Part shown: positions 19,655 to 28,944 of the stretch, in pieces
How the letters are laid out: each line of letters starts with the position of its first letter
How positions within the stretch are numbered: position 1 is the stretch's first letter
NCBI GenBank assembly: GCA_947627365.1
Contig: CANQVT010000015.1
Location: 1 to 49,827 of the forward strand
Direction: 5' to 3'
DNA length: 49,827 nucleotides
Source of the DNA: an uncultured Lachnospiraceae bacterium
Lineage (GTDB): Bacteria > Bacillota > Clostridia > Lachnospirales > Lachnospiraceae
Translations under genes and position numbers: made by a program
The notes under the pieces: model-generated
Seen by the model: the letters and a program-made list of their open reading frames with translations, nothing else
Databases searched by the model: none
Told to the model about the DNA's origin: nothing

Positions 19655-20446
19655 ATGAAGAGAGAAACTATCGTCGGCATTGTCCTGTCAGTTCTGGCGA
19701 TCGCAGCGCTCGGTCTGCTCGCCGGATTTCTGACCTGGCAGTTTCGCGACCAGCTGCTCCCCTCCCCGGGCGAGAGCGTGGAATCTGACGCGGACGCCGT
19801 CATCCAAACGCTGCAGGAGACTACGGCGGAAAAACAATCAGAAGAAAAAGCAACAGAAGGCTTTGAATCATCAAAGCCTGGCGCTGTGATTTCCTCCGAC
19901 AAGGTCTCATCGGACACAACCTTGTCCGCCCAGACCCCTTCTGTGATCTGGGTCGGCGATTCCCGTACGCTCGGCATGCAAAAAGCCGTCGCCAACAGCG
20001 ATGTCTATATAGGCGCTGCCGGCGAAGGCTACAAATGGTTTACCGAGACCGGACTGGACGAAATGCGCGACGCAATCAAGGCTCATCCGGAATCCGTGGT
20101 CGTATTCAATTTAGGCGTCAACGATTACGATAACATGGACAGATATATCGATCTGTACGGACAGCTGCTCGCGGAGTATCCGGACACGCATTTCTATTTC
20201 CTGTCGGTGAATCCCATCGACCCGGAGGAATGCCACAACATCACAAACGAAGACATCGCGGACTTCAACGCGCATCTGAAAGAGCTCTCACCGGACACCT
20301 ATCTGGACAGCTACACGCAGATCAAGTCTGCAGAGATCGAAACGATCGACGGCATCCACTACTCGCAGGACGATTATCGCTTCATCTATGATTACGCGGT
20401 CGGTCAGATTGCGCGGATCGAGGAAGCCTGGCCGGCCGAACCGTAA
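19655..20446 (+). CDS. Membrane-anchored SGNH/GDSL hydrolase
   Basis: Predicted extracellular esterase. Residues ~7-28 form a signal anchor (IVGIVLSVLAIAALGLLAGFL), followed by a low-complexity Ser/Glu/Thr-rich stalk to about residue 95. The catalytic domain has SGNH block I as VGDSRT (nucleophile Ser), block III as GVND, and block V as DGIHY carrying the Asp and His; the Gly of block II is probably in IGAAGEGYKW. This small secreted type commonly removes acetyl groups from cell-wall or surface glycans, but no substrate can be assigned. One of the few plus-strand genes; its binding site is AGAGGACATATTAT. It converges with the GH29 gene. Confidence 0.85.
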   Translation: MKRETIVGIVLSVLAIAALGLLAGFLTWQFRDQLLPSPGESVESDADAVIQTLQETTAEKQSEEKATEGFESSKPGAVISSDKVSSDTTLSAQTPSVIWVGDSRTLGMQKAVANSDVYIGAAGEGYKWFTETGLDEMRDAIKAHPESVVVFNLGVNDYDNMDRYIDLYGQLLAEYPDTHFYFLSVNPIDPEECHNITNEDIADFNAHLKELSPDTYLDSYTQIKSAEIETIDGIHYSQDDYRFIYDYAVGQIARIEEAWPAEP

Positions 20447-20576
20447 ACGTAATTTGGTCACTCAGACCATAAGCGCAATCTGACCAACTATACCATGGTC
20501 ACAATCTGATTCAAACGCCTTATTTCAATTCAAATAACAAAATCTGGTAAACGACCGCAAAGAGGCAGAGCATCAC

Positions 20577-22052
20577 TCATTCCGCTTCGATCCGGAACAC
20601 CACCGGCTTATCGCTGCGGAAGCCGGTCTCGATCATGAGCCCCTCCTCCGTCTGCGTCCACACAGGCTCCTGTGCGCATCCGAGTACCCGGATGCGCTTT
20701 ATAATGCCCTGAAAGCTCAGGTTCGCGTTCTCGTCTCCCGACCTTCTCAGGGATCTGACACAATATTTTCCGTCGCCGCTGCATACCATCGCGATCGCGT
20801 ATATGCAGCCGTTCGCCGCCGTGAAGCGGAAATCCCTGCTCGTGTAGCCAGGATCGGTGCCCTCGGAAAATTTCCGGTCCTCTGTCTTCGCCTCGCCCTC
20901 GCCCCAGATCTTCCAGGGACGCGAGCTGTAGATCGCTTCTTTATTTATATCCATCCACTCGCCGATCTCCCGGAGCACGTTCTGCTCCGTCTCACAGATC
21001 GTCCCGTCTGACTTGGGCCCCACGTTCAGAAGCAGACGTCCGTTCTTGCTCACGACATCCACGAGCACCTGCAGGAGCTCTCCCGGATGCCGGAACTGAT
21101 TGTTCTCGGTGTAGCACCAGGAGTTCAGCGCGATCGACGTGTCCGCCTGCCAGTCGAAGGTCTGCGCCTGCGAAAACTGCCCGCGCTCCACATCGGGCAC
21201 CGCCGTCCCGAACGGAAACGCGTCGTGCTTGTAGTTGATGACGACGGGCGTTCCCCACTCAGCCGCGCGGTTGTAGTAGTAAGCCGTTAGCTTCCGAAGA
21301 TACGGCTTTGCCGCTGAGTGCTGAATCCACCAGTCGAAATACAGAATGCACGGATGATAGCGGTCGATGATCTCACAGCTGCGCACCAGCCAATCCTGCA
21401 GGAATTCCTCCGTCGGGACAGGCTCGCTGTACAGATCAAAGAAATCCGCCTCCGGCATCGACGGCCAGTACATGTCTCCCCGCTCCAGCTCCCCACGGAT
21501 ATCGCTGTCAAATTCCTTCCCGTGCCCGAGGAAAAACCAGTGCTCGATCCGATGCGACGACGCCCCGGCAATCAGTCCGTGCGCGCGGGCCGTCTCCGAA
21601 AGCTCTCCCAGCACATCGCGCTTCGGCCCCATCTCCGCCGCGTTCCACCTGGAGATCTCGCTCTTATACATCTGGAATCCGTCGTGATGCTCCGCCACCG
21701 GAACCACATATTGTGCGCCGGAGCGCTCAAACAGCTCGATCCACGCCTCTGGGTCGAACTTTTCCGCACGGAACATCGGGATGAAATCTTTGTAGCCGAA
21801 CCGCGTGTGCGGCCCGTAGGTTTTCCTGTGGTGCTCGTACTCCGGGCTGTCCTTGATGTACATGCACCTCGGATACCACTCGTTAGCGAACGCCGGGACG
21901 CTGAACACGCCCCAGTGAATGAAAATGCCGAATTTCAGTTCCCTGTACCACTCCGGCACACGGTAGGCGGCAAGCGACTGCCAGTCGTCGCGGTACGGGC
22001 CGCGCTCGATCACGCGGTCGATCTCTTCCAGATATGGCTGCATGTTATACAT
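20577..22052 (-). CDS. GH29 family alpha-L-fucosidase
   Basis: Retaining glycosidase of family GH29. The 491-residue product has the N-terminal barrel signatures WYRELKFGIFIHWGVFSVPAFANEWY and VAEHHDGF, with the probable nucleophile Asp about residue 240 in CILYFDWW, then LLLNVGPKSDGTI, another family hallmark. A C-terminal beta-sandwich follows. No signal peptide, so it acts in the cytoplasm on imported oligosaccharides. The start at MYNMQPYLEEID follows AAGGAGGACAGCT; twelve further in-frame codons upstream are rejected. It lies 36 bases after the GH3 gene, in the same operon. No sugar transporter is visible nearby. Family is secure; the exact linkage specificity is not. Confidence 0.92.
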   Translation of the reverse strand: MYNMQPYLEEIDRVIERGPYRDDWQSLAAYRVPEWYRELKFGIFIHWGVFSVPAFANEWYPRCMYIKDSPEYEHHRKTYGPHTRFGYKDFIPMFRAEKFDPEAWIELFERSGAQYVVPVAEHHDGFQMYKSEISRWNAAEMGPKRDVLGELSETARAHGLIAGASSHRIEHWFFLGHGKEFDSDIRGELERGDMYWPSMPEADFFDLYSEPVPTEEFLQDWLVRSCEIIDRYHPCILYFDWWIQHSAAKPYLRKLTAYYYNRAAEWGTPVVINYKHDAFPFGTAVPDVERGQFSQAQTFDWQADTSIALNSWCYTENNQFRHPGELLQVLVDVVSKNGRLLLNVGPKSDGTICETEQNVLREIGEWMDINKEAIYSSRPWKIWGEGEAKTEDRKFSEGTDPGYTSRDFRFTAANGCIYAIAMVCSGDGKYCVRSLRRSGDENANLSFQGIIKRIRVLGCAQEPVWTQTEEGLMIETGFRSDKPVVFRIEAE

Positions 22053-22088
22053 AGCTGTCCTCCTTTTTCTCACTGATCTGTATTCCAT

Positions 22089-25000
22089 TCACTCTGCCCT
22101 GAAATAGCAGAGATTGACGTCGCCGCTTATTCTGATCTCAAGCGTGCAGGGACGATCCGGCGACAAACTCAGCTCAATCCGGACGTCGGTGTAGACCGCG
22201 CGAGGGTTCGCCTGAATGGCAGCCTCCTCGCGGCGCGCCCGCTCGTCCGGCAGAAATCTCGGTTCGGCCGTGTAGGCCCTGGTGTCGCCTGACCAGCTTC
22301 CGACCGGTCTTCCGTCGATCAGGGTCTCCACAGAACAGCCGTTTTGACTTTTCAGATGGAGCCAGAGCACGCGCGCATTCGGTGGGAACTCACAGTCCCG
22401 GTAGATGAGCGTGCCTGTCGCCTGGACGCAATTTGGAGCGCCTGTTGTAAAATCACTCGCAACAGAAGCGCTCTTCGGGGCGACTGCCGTAAAAGCGTCC
22501 GCGGCAGAATCTGTCTTCGGGGCGACTGCCGTGTATCCGAAATGCCCCTCGGTAAGCAGGATATTCTCGTAGTCATCATAGTGATCGGCTTTGTGGCGGC
22601 CTGCGCCCAACATCCTGTGCCCGGGACGCTCACCCGGGATCCGGACGAAGGTCTGCAGCGGCAAGTCCACGCTGGATCGTCCCGCGAAAATCTGATATTC
22701 TCCCTCCTCGACCATCAAAGTGCCGCTGACGGTGTCATAGAAGCGCAGCTCCTCCACCGGGATCCGAAACTCTACCTGCCTTGTCTCTCCGGGCAGGACA
22801 TTTTTTATGCGCCGGAATGCGAGCAGCTGGCGCAGCGGCTTTTTCACGCGGGAGCACGGAGCCTTTCCGTAGACCTGCGCCACCTCGTCGCTCGCCGCGC
22901 CGCCTGTGTTGGTCACGTAGAAGGATACGCAGATGCAGCCGCCTGGCGACCGACCGGCCAAATCTGATGCCCGACTGATCGAGTCCGCTCTGTCATCGGG
23001 TGTATCCGAAAGCTTCGCGCAAAGTTCGGAATATGCAAAATCCGTATAGGTCAGGCCGTGTCCGAACGGATACAGAACTTCGCCCTCAAAATATCGGTAG
23101 GTACGGCCACCCTTGATAATGTCGTAGTCGTCGATGTCCGGAAGCTGGTCGTCAGAACGGTACCAGCTCATGTTCAGACGCCCGGCAGGAGCCGCTTTTC
23201 CGAAAATGATATCCGACATGGCCGATCCCATATCCTGGCTGCCGGTCGCGCTCCAGAGGATCGCGGGAATATGCTCGCCGGCCCAGCAGATTGAGTAAGG
23301 ATAGTTGGAGAACAAGGTCAGGATCACGTTTGAGTTTGTCTCAAATACCTGCTTCATCAGTCTCTCCTGCACCAAAGGAAGCACAATCGTCGAGCGGTCG
23401 ATCTCCTCCTTGGCGTTGATAACAGGATTGCAGCCAAGCGCGAGAATAACCGTGTCGCAGCTTTCGGCAAGCGCGCATGCCTGCTCTGTGCCGGATACCA
23501 CGACATCCATCAGGAACTCTGCGGCCACCCCACCCTGACATGAGACGAGCACGCCATCCTCGCCCACGACCAGCGGCAGTTCCACGCGCGTCGTCAGCGT
23601 AACCCGACCGTTTCCCGCGTCGTGCAGGTGCATGAGCTCTGTCACAAGCCAGCCGAACGGGCTGTCGGAATCTGCTTTCACCAGGAACGAATCCTGCCCT
23701 CGGGCCTCCTGATCCGGCAGCAGATCAAGGTTCAGATATTTTCCGGTGCGCTCACAGCGGATCAGAAAGCTCCCCTCTCCCCAGTCTTGCAGGACAAAGA
23801 GATCGGGATGCTCCGTGATCAAAAGAGAGCCGTCATCAGAGACTGTGATGCCCCTACCGCCGCTGCCTTCCTCGTTCCCGAGCAGGAATCGGACGCGGTC
23901 GTAGCCGTCGCAGTATAGCAGTTGCCCGGAGGCCTCCAGTGCGCCCTTGCCGCCAAGCTCACGCTCTATACCCTCGCGCAGCGTGGTTCGATAGGGCGGT
24001 ATGCCTCCGTACCAGTCCGGATCCCATGCGTCCGCGAGCGGCCCGATCAGCGCGATCGAACCGACGGAAGATTTTGAAATCGGAAGGGTTCTGTTTTCAT
24101 TTTTAAGCAGAACAATGGATTCCTGCGCAACCTTGCGGCTAAGCGCGCGGTGTTCAGAATTGTCGATATCCGCCTCGCTCACATTGTCATAAGGATTTTC
24201 GTCGTCAAAAAGACCGAGACGGATCCGCGTGCGGAATACATTGCGAAGAGCATTGTCGAGCTCCTCGCGGGTCACAAGACCCAGCTCATACGCTTCCCTG
24301 GCCGCCGCTTCAACAGCATCCGGCCTGTCCGGTATGGCGTCGACGCCGGCTTTCAAAGCGTACGCGAACGTCTCGGCGTTCGTGCCGAAATAGTGATGTC
24401 TGTTTGTACACAGATCCATCGCCCCGCCGTCACAGACCGCGTGATGAAGGCCATACTGCTTTTTCAGGATATCGCGAACCTCCGGGTTCAGCATCCCGGG
24501 AGTTCCGTTGATCTTGTTGTAAGCGGTCATAACCGCCTCGGCATGACCGTCGCGAATACATCTGCGGAACGGCTCCAGGTACAGCTCATAGCGGTTGCGC
24601 GGGTCGACGGACGCCGACTTGCTGCAGCGGCCATCCTCTGTGTTGTTCGCGTAAAAATGCTTCAAGGTAGCGGCGATGCGCAGATGCTCCGGATCGTCGC
24701 CTTGCATGCCCTGTATGTAGGCCGAGGCCATTACCCCGGTCAGCAGCGGATCTTCCCCGTAACCCTCCTCGGTGCGGCCCCAGCGAGGGTCACGCTCCAG
24801 ATCTACCGTGGGCGCCCAGCGGCTTAAGCCGCCTCGCGGATGGCGGTGAAAAACGACCCTTGCTTCCGTTCCTGTCACCACGCCGACCTCGCGGATCAAC
24901 TCCGGATCCCAGGTGGCGCTCATACCGATCGGCTGTACGAACGAGGTCGTCACATCCGGCCCGCCCCGGCCGTTCTGGTCGTTGCGATTCACTACACCAT

Positions 25001-25163
25001 GGGCCGCCTCGCCGCCCAGGGCGAAGCCTGCGATCCCAAGTCGCTCAATCGGGGGCGCGGTCGTCGCGAAACAGCGCAGCTTTTCATCCATTGTCAGCTC
25101 AGCAAGCAGCCAGTCCAGGCGCTCCTCGACGGAAAGTGTCGTATCAAACAGGGGATTCTTCAT
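22089..25163 (-). CDS. GH3 beta-glycosidase with embedded beta-trefoil-like insert
   Basis: Retaining exo-beta-glycosidase, cytoplasmic (no signal peptide). The 1024-residue product has the GH3 barrel (~1-300) with LKHFYANN (Lys-His of the substrate site, ~168) and the nucleophile Asp in HHAVCDGGAMD (~245). The alpha/beta sandwich domain begins about residue 345 (ESIVLLKNENRTLPIS) but is interrupted from about 430 to 560 by a beta-rich insert (ITEHPDLFVLQDWGEGSFLIRCERTGKYLNLD) like a beta-trefoil or fascin-type carbohydrate-binding module. A fibronectin-III-like domain follows, then a linker with two AVAPK repeats and a terminal jelly-roll-like domain. Architecture is like clostridial beta-xylosidase/glucosidase types; specificity is open. 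Start follows AGGAGGATATAGACAA. Confidence 0.9.
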   Translation of the reverse strand: MKNPLFDTTLSVEERLDWLLAELTMDEKLRCFATTAPPIERLGIAGFALGGEAAHGVVNRNDQNGRGGPDVTTSFVQPIGMSATWDPELIREVGVVTGTEARVVFHRHPRGGLSRWAPTVDLERDPRWGRTEEGYGEDPLLTGVMASAYIQGMQGDDPEHLRIAATLKHFYANNTEDGRCSKSASVDPRNRYELYLEPFRRCIRDGHAEAVMTAYNKINGTPGMLNPEVRDILKKQYGLHHAVCDGGAMDLCTNRHHYFGTNAETFAYALKAGVDAIPDRPDAVEAAAREAYELGLVTREELDNALRNVFRTRIRLGLFDDENPYDNVSEADIDNSEHRALSRKVAQESIVLLKNENRTLPISKSSVGSIALIGPLADAWDPDWYGGIPPYRTTLREGIERELGGKGALEASGQLLYCDGYDRVRFLLGNEEGSGGRGITVSDDGSLLITEHPDLFVLQDWGEGSFLIRCERTGKYLNLDLLPDQEARGQDSFLVKADSDSPFGWLVTELMHLHDAGNGRVTLTTRVELPLVVGEDGVLVSCQGGVAAEFLMDVVVSGTEQACALAESCDTVILALGCNPVINAKEEIDRSTIVLPLVQERLMKQVFETNSNVILTLFSNYPYSICWAGEHIPAILWSATGSQDMGSAMSDIIFGKAAPAGRLNMSWYRSDDQLPDIDDYDIIKGGRTYRYFEGEVLYPFGHGLTYTDFAYSELCAKLSDTPDDRADSISRASDLAGRSPGGCICVSFYVTNTGGAASDEVAQVYGKAPCSRVKKPLRQLLAFRRIKNVLPGETRQVEFRIPVEELRFYDTVSGTLMVEEGEYQIFAGRSSVDLPLQTFVRIPGERPGHRMLGAGRHKADHYDDYENILLTEGHFGYTAVAPKTDSAADAFTAVAPKSASVASDFTTGAPNCVQATGTLIYRDCEFPPNARVLWLHLKSQNGCSVETLIDGRPVGSWSGDTRAYTAEPRFLPDERARREEAAIQANPRAVYTDVRIELSLSPDRPCTLEIRISGDVNLCYFRAE

Positions 25164-25199
25164 TTGTCTATATCCTCCAAATCCTGAATGGCCTCCGTG

Positions 25200-26651
25200 T
25201 TACCTTTCCTTGTAGGCAAGAATCGCCTTCAGATATTCCCACGTCCGTTCGACTGATGAGATCGACATACGCTCCTGAGGAGTGTGGATATCCAGAAGAT
25301 TCGGCCCCATGGAGATGCAGTCCAGCCCCGGAAGCTTGTCGGAGAGGATGCCGCACTCCAAGCCCGCGTGGATCACCAGAACCTCCGGCTTCCTGTGATA
25401 GAGCTTCTCAAAAAGCTCCACGCAGATCTCACGCAGCTTCGAATCCTTCGCGTACGGCCAGGCCGGATAATCGCCGGAAAATTCCACGCTTCCGCCGAGC
25501 CTCCCGACGAGCCTCTGCACCTTGCGCGCCATCTGCTCCTTTGCGGAGGGCACGGAGCTTCGGATCGACTCATCCAGCATCAGCGCGTCCTCCCCGAGTT
25601 CTGCCACACCCATGTTCATAGAGGTCTCCACAAGCCCCGGCAGATCCGCGCTCATGGACTGAACGCCGTTTGGCATCAGATTCAGCGCATCCAGGACAAG
25701 GCCAAGCGAGTCCCCATCCAGAACCGGCAGTTCGCATTGCCCCCGCTCATCCGTGGTGAGACGAAGCTCCGGATCCGCTGTGCCGTACTCCGCGCGCATC
25801 TGCCTCTCAAACTCCGCCACGACTGCCCGGAGAGTATCGATCTCCTTCTGTCCGATCACAATCCTGGCGTCGGCGCTCTTGGGGATCACATTGTCCTTGA
25901 CGCCCCCGGAGAATTCAGCCAGACCGTATTCTATTTTCTCCCGCAGGAGCGCGAGGAATCTGCCCATCTCCACGCAGGCGTTCACACGCCCTTTGTCGAT
26001 CTCCGTCCCGGAATGTCCACCCAGCAGGCCTTCCAGCCTCAGCTGCACGCTGATCCCCTGTTGCTTCACGCGCTTCACCGGAATCCGACAGTGCGCCCTT
26101 CTTCCGCCGGCGCAGCCTGTCGTCAGGACTCCTTCCTCCTCCGAGTCGAGGTTCAGCAGGCGCCTTCCGCGGCACATCGACAGATCGATCTCTGTCGCTC
26201 CGAGCAGCCCGATCTCCTCGTCCACCGTCATCACCGCCTCGATGCGCGGATGCGGGATATCCTGCGCATCCAGGATCGCCAGCGCATAGGCGATCGCGAT
26301 TCCGTCGTCTCCTCCCAGCGTCGTGCCCTCCGCGCTGATAAAATCACCATCCACTCTCAGGCGCAGTCCGTCCTTCTCCAGATCCAGATCACACTCAGCC
26401 GTCTTGTCCCCCACCATGTCGAGATGTCCCTGAATGATCAGCGGCTCCACCTCCTCATAGCCGGGCGTCGCCTCCTTGATGATGATCACATTTCCCATCT
26501 CGTCCTGCATGTGCTCCAGAGAGCGCTCCCTCGCAAATTCCACGCAGAAATCGCTCAGCGCCTTTTCATGGCGCGAGGTGTGCGGAATCGCGCAGATCTG
26601 TTCAAAAAAATCAAAAACGCTCTGCGGCTTCAACCCTTGTAATACCCTCAT
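25200..26651 (-). CDS. pepD: Aminoacyl-histidine dipeptidase (M20C)
   Basis: Zinc dipeptidase with broad X-His specificity. The 483-residue product has the M20 ligand motifs in order: IIQGHLDMV (His and Asp), TLGGDDGIAIAYALAI (bridging Asp), VDEEIGLLGA (catalytic Glu plus ligand), NLDSEEEG (Asp) and VIHAGLECG near the C terminus (His). A lid/dimerisation domain begins at GLLGGHSGTEIDKGR. Length and motif order match cytosolic PepD. Start follows GGAGGCAGAGAAG. It is 30 bases from hemW and 36 bases from the GH3 gene, so co-transcription is likely. Confidence 0.96.
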   Translation of the reverse strand: MRVLQGLKPQSVFDFFEQICAIPHTSRHEKALSDFCVEFARERSLEHMQDEMGNVIIIKEATPGYEEVEPLIIQGHLDMVGDKTAECDLDLEKDGLRLRVDGDFISAEGTTLGGDDGIAIAYALAILDAQDIPHPRIEAVMTVDEEIGLLGATEIDLSMCRGRRLLNLDSEEEGVLTTGCAGGRRAHCRIPVKRVKQQGISVQLRLEGLLGGHSGTEIDKGRVNACVEMGRFLALLREKIEYGLAEFSGGVKDNVIPKSADARIVIGQKEIDTLRAVVAEFERQMRAEYGTADPELRLTTDERGQCELPVLDGDSLGLVLDALNLMPNGVQSMSADLPGLVETSMNMGVAELGEDALMLDESIRSSVPSAKEQMARKVQRLVGRLGGSVEFSGDYPAWPYAKDSKLREICVELFEKLYHRKPEVLVIHAGLECGILSDKLPGLDCISMGPNLLDIHTPQERMSISSVERTWEYLKAILAYKER

Positions 26652-26681
26652 CTTCTCTGCCTCCAGTCTGTTTGTTCGCTA

Positions 26682-27833
26682 TTATTCCAGCAAAAAATCC
26701 GCCATCACCACATTACTCAGATCCAGTCCGCGCGCGGTCAGGACAATCCTTCCGCCCTCCCGCCACAGCAGGCCGTCGGCGCAATGCTTCCTCAGCACCG
26801 GGCCGTATACCTCCTCGACTGTTCTTCCGAATCTCTCCTGAAATTCTCGTTCCGATATGCCCTGCGTCATGCGCAGTCCGAGAAACATAAATTCCTCCAT
26901 TCGGTCATTTTCAGAGAGCGGTGTGATCTCCCGTCCGGAAAAATCCCCAGCCAGGTACGCCTGCATATTCTCCGGATTACGATACCGGGTAAATTTTAAA
27001 TACGACGCCGCCCCGAGCCCGAAACCCACATACTCAACGCCGGTCCAATAACCGATATTATGCCGGCACTCATATCCGGGAATCGCATAGTTGGAGATCT
27101 CATACCGCCGCATCCCGGCCTCTAAAAGCATCTGCTCCGTGAGCCGATACATTTCCCGCTCCACGTCCTCTGAGGGAAGCTCCCTCGGCTGCTCCCCGCG
27201 CTCCCGCCTTTCTGCGTCCTCATGATACCGTTCGAAAAAAGGCGTTCCCGCTTCTATGATCAGGCTGTACGCGGAGATATGCTCCGGAGCAAGAGCAAGC
27301 ACCTGAGCCAGCGTCCGCTCCCACGACCGCGCCGTCTGCCCCGGCAGCGCCGACATCAGGTCGACATTGAGATTCGCAAAACCCACTTCCCGCGCCGCCT
27401 CATAGGTGCGCAGAAAATCCTCCCACGTATGAATGCGCCCGAGCAGGGCAAGCTCCCGGTCGTCCGCCGACTGCAGGCCCAGACTGAGCCGGTTGATCCC
27501 GGCCTCCCGATAAATCCGCAGCTTCCCTGCGTCCGCCGTGCCCGGATTGCACTCGATCGTCACTTCCGCGTCCCTCTCAATCCGAAACTTCCGGTGCAAG
27601 AGCTCCATCAGCTCCGCGATCCGCTCTGCAGGCAGGATTGACGGCGTCCCGCCGCCGAAAAAGACCGAACTGACCTGATACGCTGCCTTGTCTGGAAACG
27701 CTTCGATCTCTCTTTTCAGCGCACGCAGATACGCCTCCTGCTGCTCCCACCCGGCCGGGGCGGACAGAAAATCACAATACGCGCATTTTCGCACGCAGAA
27801 CGGGATATGCAGATAAAGCTCCAGATTTCTCAT
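26682..27833 (-). CDS. hemW: Radical SAM heme chaperone HemW
   Basis: Radical SAM protein of the HemN/HemW group. The 383-residue product starts MRNLELYLHIPFCVRKCAYCDF, with CxxxCxxC cluster cysteines in the first 20 residues, then FFGGGTPSIL, ECNPGTAD, NRLSLGLQSADD and NLNVDLMSALPGQT, all typical. A HemN C-terminal domain (NIGYWTGVEYVGFGLGAASYL) follows. The family was long annotated as oxygen-independent coproporphyrinogen oxidase; members of this length with this N terminus are HemW, a heme-binding chaperone. No heme genes neighbour it here. Start follows GGAGGCTGCGG. Confidence 0.93.
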   Translation of the reverse strand: MRNLELYLHIPFCVRKCAYCDFLSAPAGWEQQEAYLRALKREIEAFPDKAAYQVSSVFFGGGTPSILPAERIAELMELLHRKFRIERDAEVTIECNPGTADAGKLRIYREAGINRLSLGLQSADDRELALLGRIHTWEDFLRTYEAAREVGFANLNVDLMSALPGQTARSWERTLAQVLALAPEHISAYSLIIEAGTPFFERYHEDAERRERGEQPRELPSEDVEREMYRLTEQMLLEAGMRRYEISNYAIPGYECRHNIGYWTGVEYVGFGLGAASYLKFTRYRNPENMQAYLAGDFSGREITPLSENDRMEEFMFLGLRMTQGISEREFQERFGRTVEEVYGPVLRKHCADGLLWREGGRIVLTARGLDLSNVVMADFLLE

Positions 27834-27881
27834 CTGACCGCAGCCTCCAATGATCTCACAACACCTTCTTTTCCATATGCG

Positions 27882-28910
27882 CTATTCGTACTCTTCCAAA
27901 ACTTCCCAGTGCCCGTTTTTGCTCGCCCCATGTCGGACTAATTTTCCCTCTGCTTTCAATTTTGCCAGAATCCTTTCCACCTGCCTGTCCGTCAAATTGA
28001 GCGTGGCTGCCAGCACCCTGGCGGTTAGCCTGTTATCCTGCCTGAGCAGTGCTACTATCTTTTCTACATTTGTTCCAACATTTTCTCCGACATTTACACC
28101 GACATTTTCTCCGACATTTGCACCGACTTTCGTCAGTTTATTCTGACTTTCCACCACGGCTCTCAGCGCATCCCGTATCACTTCCAGCATAAAAGTGACA
28201 AAAGGCGTCGATTCTCCTGCCTTGTTCGATGTATTGAGTGCCTTGTAATAACCCTCCTGTTTCTCATAAATCAGGCTTTCAATCGGCATCCACGCAAAGA
28301 ACGCTTTCCATTTCTGCAGAATCAGAGATTGCCACAGCCTCCCTGTGCGCCCGTTGCCGTCCGCAAAGGGATGAATAAACTCGAATTCATAATGAAAAAT
28401 GCAGGACTTCACTAATGGATGAAGTTTCGACTTCTTCATCCAATCGAAAAGCTGTTTCATCAGTTCCGGTACGTAATTTGCAGGCGTTCCGGCATGTATC
28501 AGCTGCTTTCCCGCGTAAACGCCCACATTACCGCTCCTGAAACGGCCTGCTTCCTTTGTCAGTCCTTCCATCATGATTTTGTGTGCCAGCAACAGATTCT
28601 TTATGTTATAAGGATCAAGCGCCGATACCCTCTCGTACGCCTCGTAAGCATTCCTGACTTCTCTGATCTCCTGCGGTGGACCAAATACTGTTTTGCCATT
28701 GATCACGTCTGTTACCTGCTCCAGGGTCAGCGTATTCTGCTCAATAGCAAGGGATGAATGTATCGACCGGATTCTGCTTGCCCGACGCAGCTTCGGGTTA
28801 GCCCGTAATGCATCATAGGTTACAACTGCGCCGACCTGCTCGCCAATCTCAATTACCAGATTTGTAATCTCCTCCGTCATCGTAAAGGGCGGCGTATAAG
28901 AATCACTCAC
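27882..28910 (-). CDS. Fic family protein with C-terminal winged helix
   Basis: Fic-fold protein, usually an AMP-transferase. The 342-residue product carries an N-terminal helix with SSLAIEQN, resembling the inhibitory (S/T)xxxE motif of autoinhibited Fic proteins though with Gln where Gly/Asn is usual, and the active-site loop FIHPFADGNGRTGRLW with catalytic His and the phosphate-binding Gly-Asn-Gly-Arg. A linker of tetrapeptide repeats (GANVGENVGVNVGENVGTNV) leads to a winged helix (about residues 280-340) probably binding DNA. GTG start after AGGAGGTGCTTTT. It lies in the corA-hemW gene run. Many solitary Fic-HTH proteins exist in gut Clostridia; no toxin partner is evident. Target is unknown. 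Confidence 0.9.
   Translation of the reverse strand: MSDSYTPPFTMTEEITNLVIEIGEQVGAVVTYDALRANPKLRRASRIRSIHSSLAIEQNTLTLEQVTDVINGKTVFGPPQEIREVRNAYEAYERVSALDPYNIKNLLLAHKIMMEGLTKEAGRFRSGNVGVYAGKQLIHAGTPANYVPELMKQLFDWMKKSKLHPLVKSCIFHYEFEFIHPFADGNGRTGRLWQSLILQKWKAFFAWMPIESLIYEKQEGYYKALNTSNKAGESTPFVTFMLEVIRDALRAVVESQNKLTKVGANVGENVGVNVGENVGTNVEKIVALLRQDNRLTARVLAATLNLTDRQVERILAKLKAEGKLVRHGASKNGHWEVLEEYE
28075..28134 (-). repeat. Tetrapeptide (GxNV) repeat tract in the Fic gene
   Basis: The codons for GANV, GENV, GVNV, GENV and GTNV form five imperfect 12-base repeats. They connect the Fic domain to the winged helix and look like a length-variable linker. Confidence 0.8.
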
Positions 28911-28944
28911 AAAAGCACCTCCTCACTTTTAGCTCTATTGCAGA

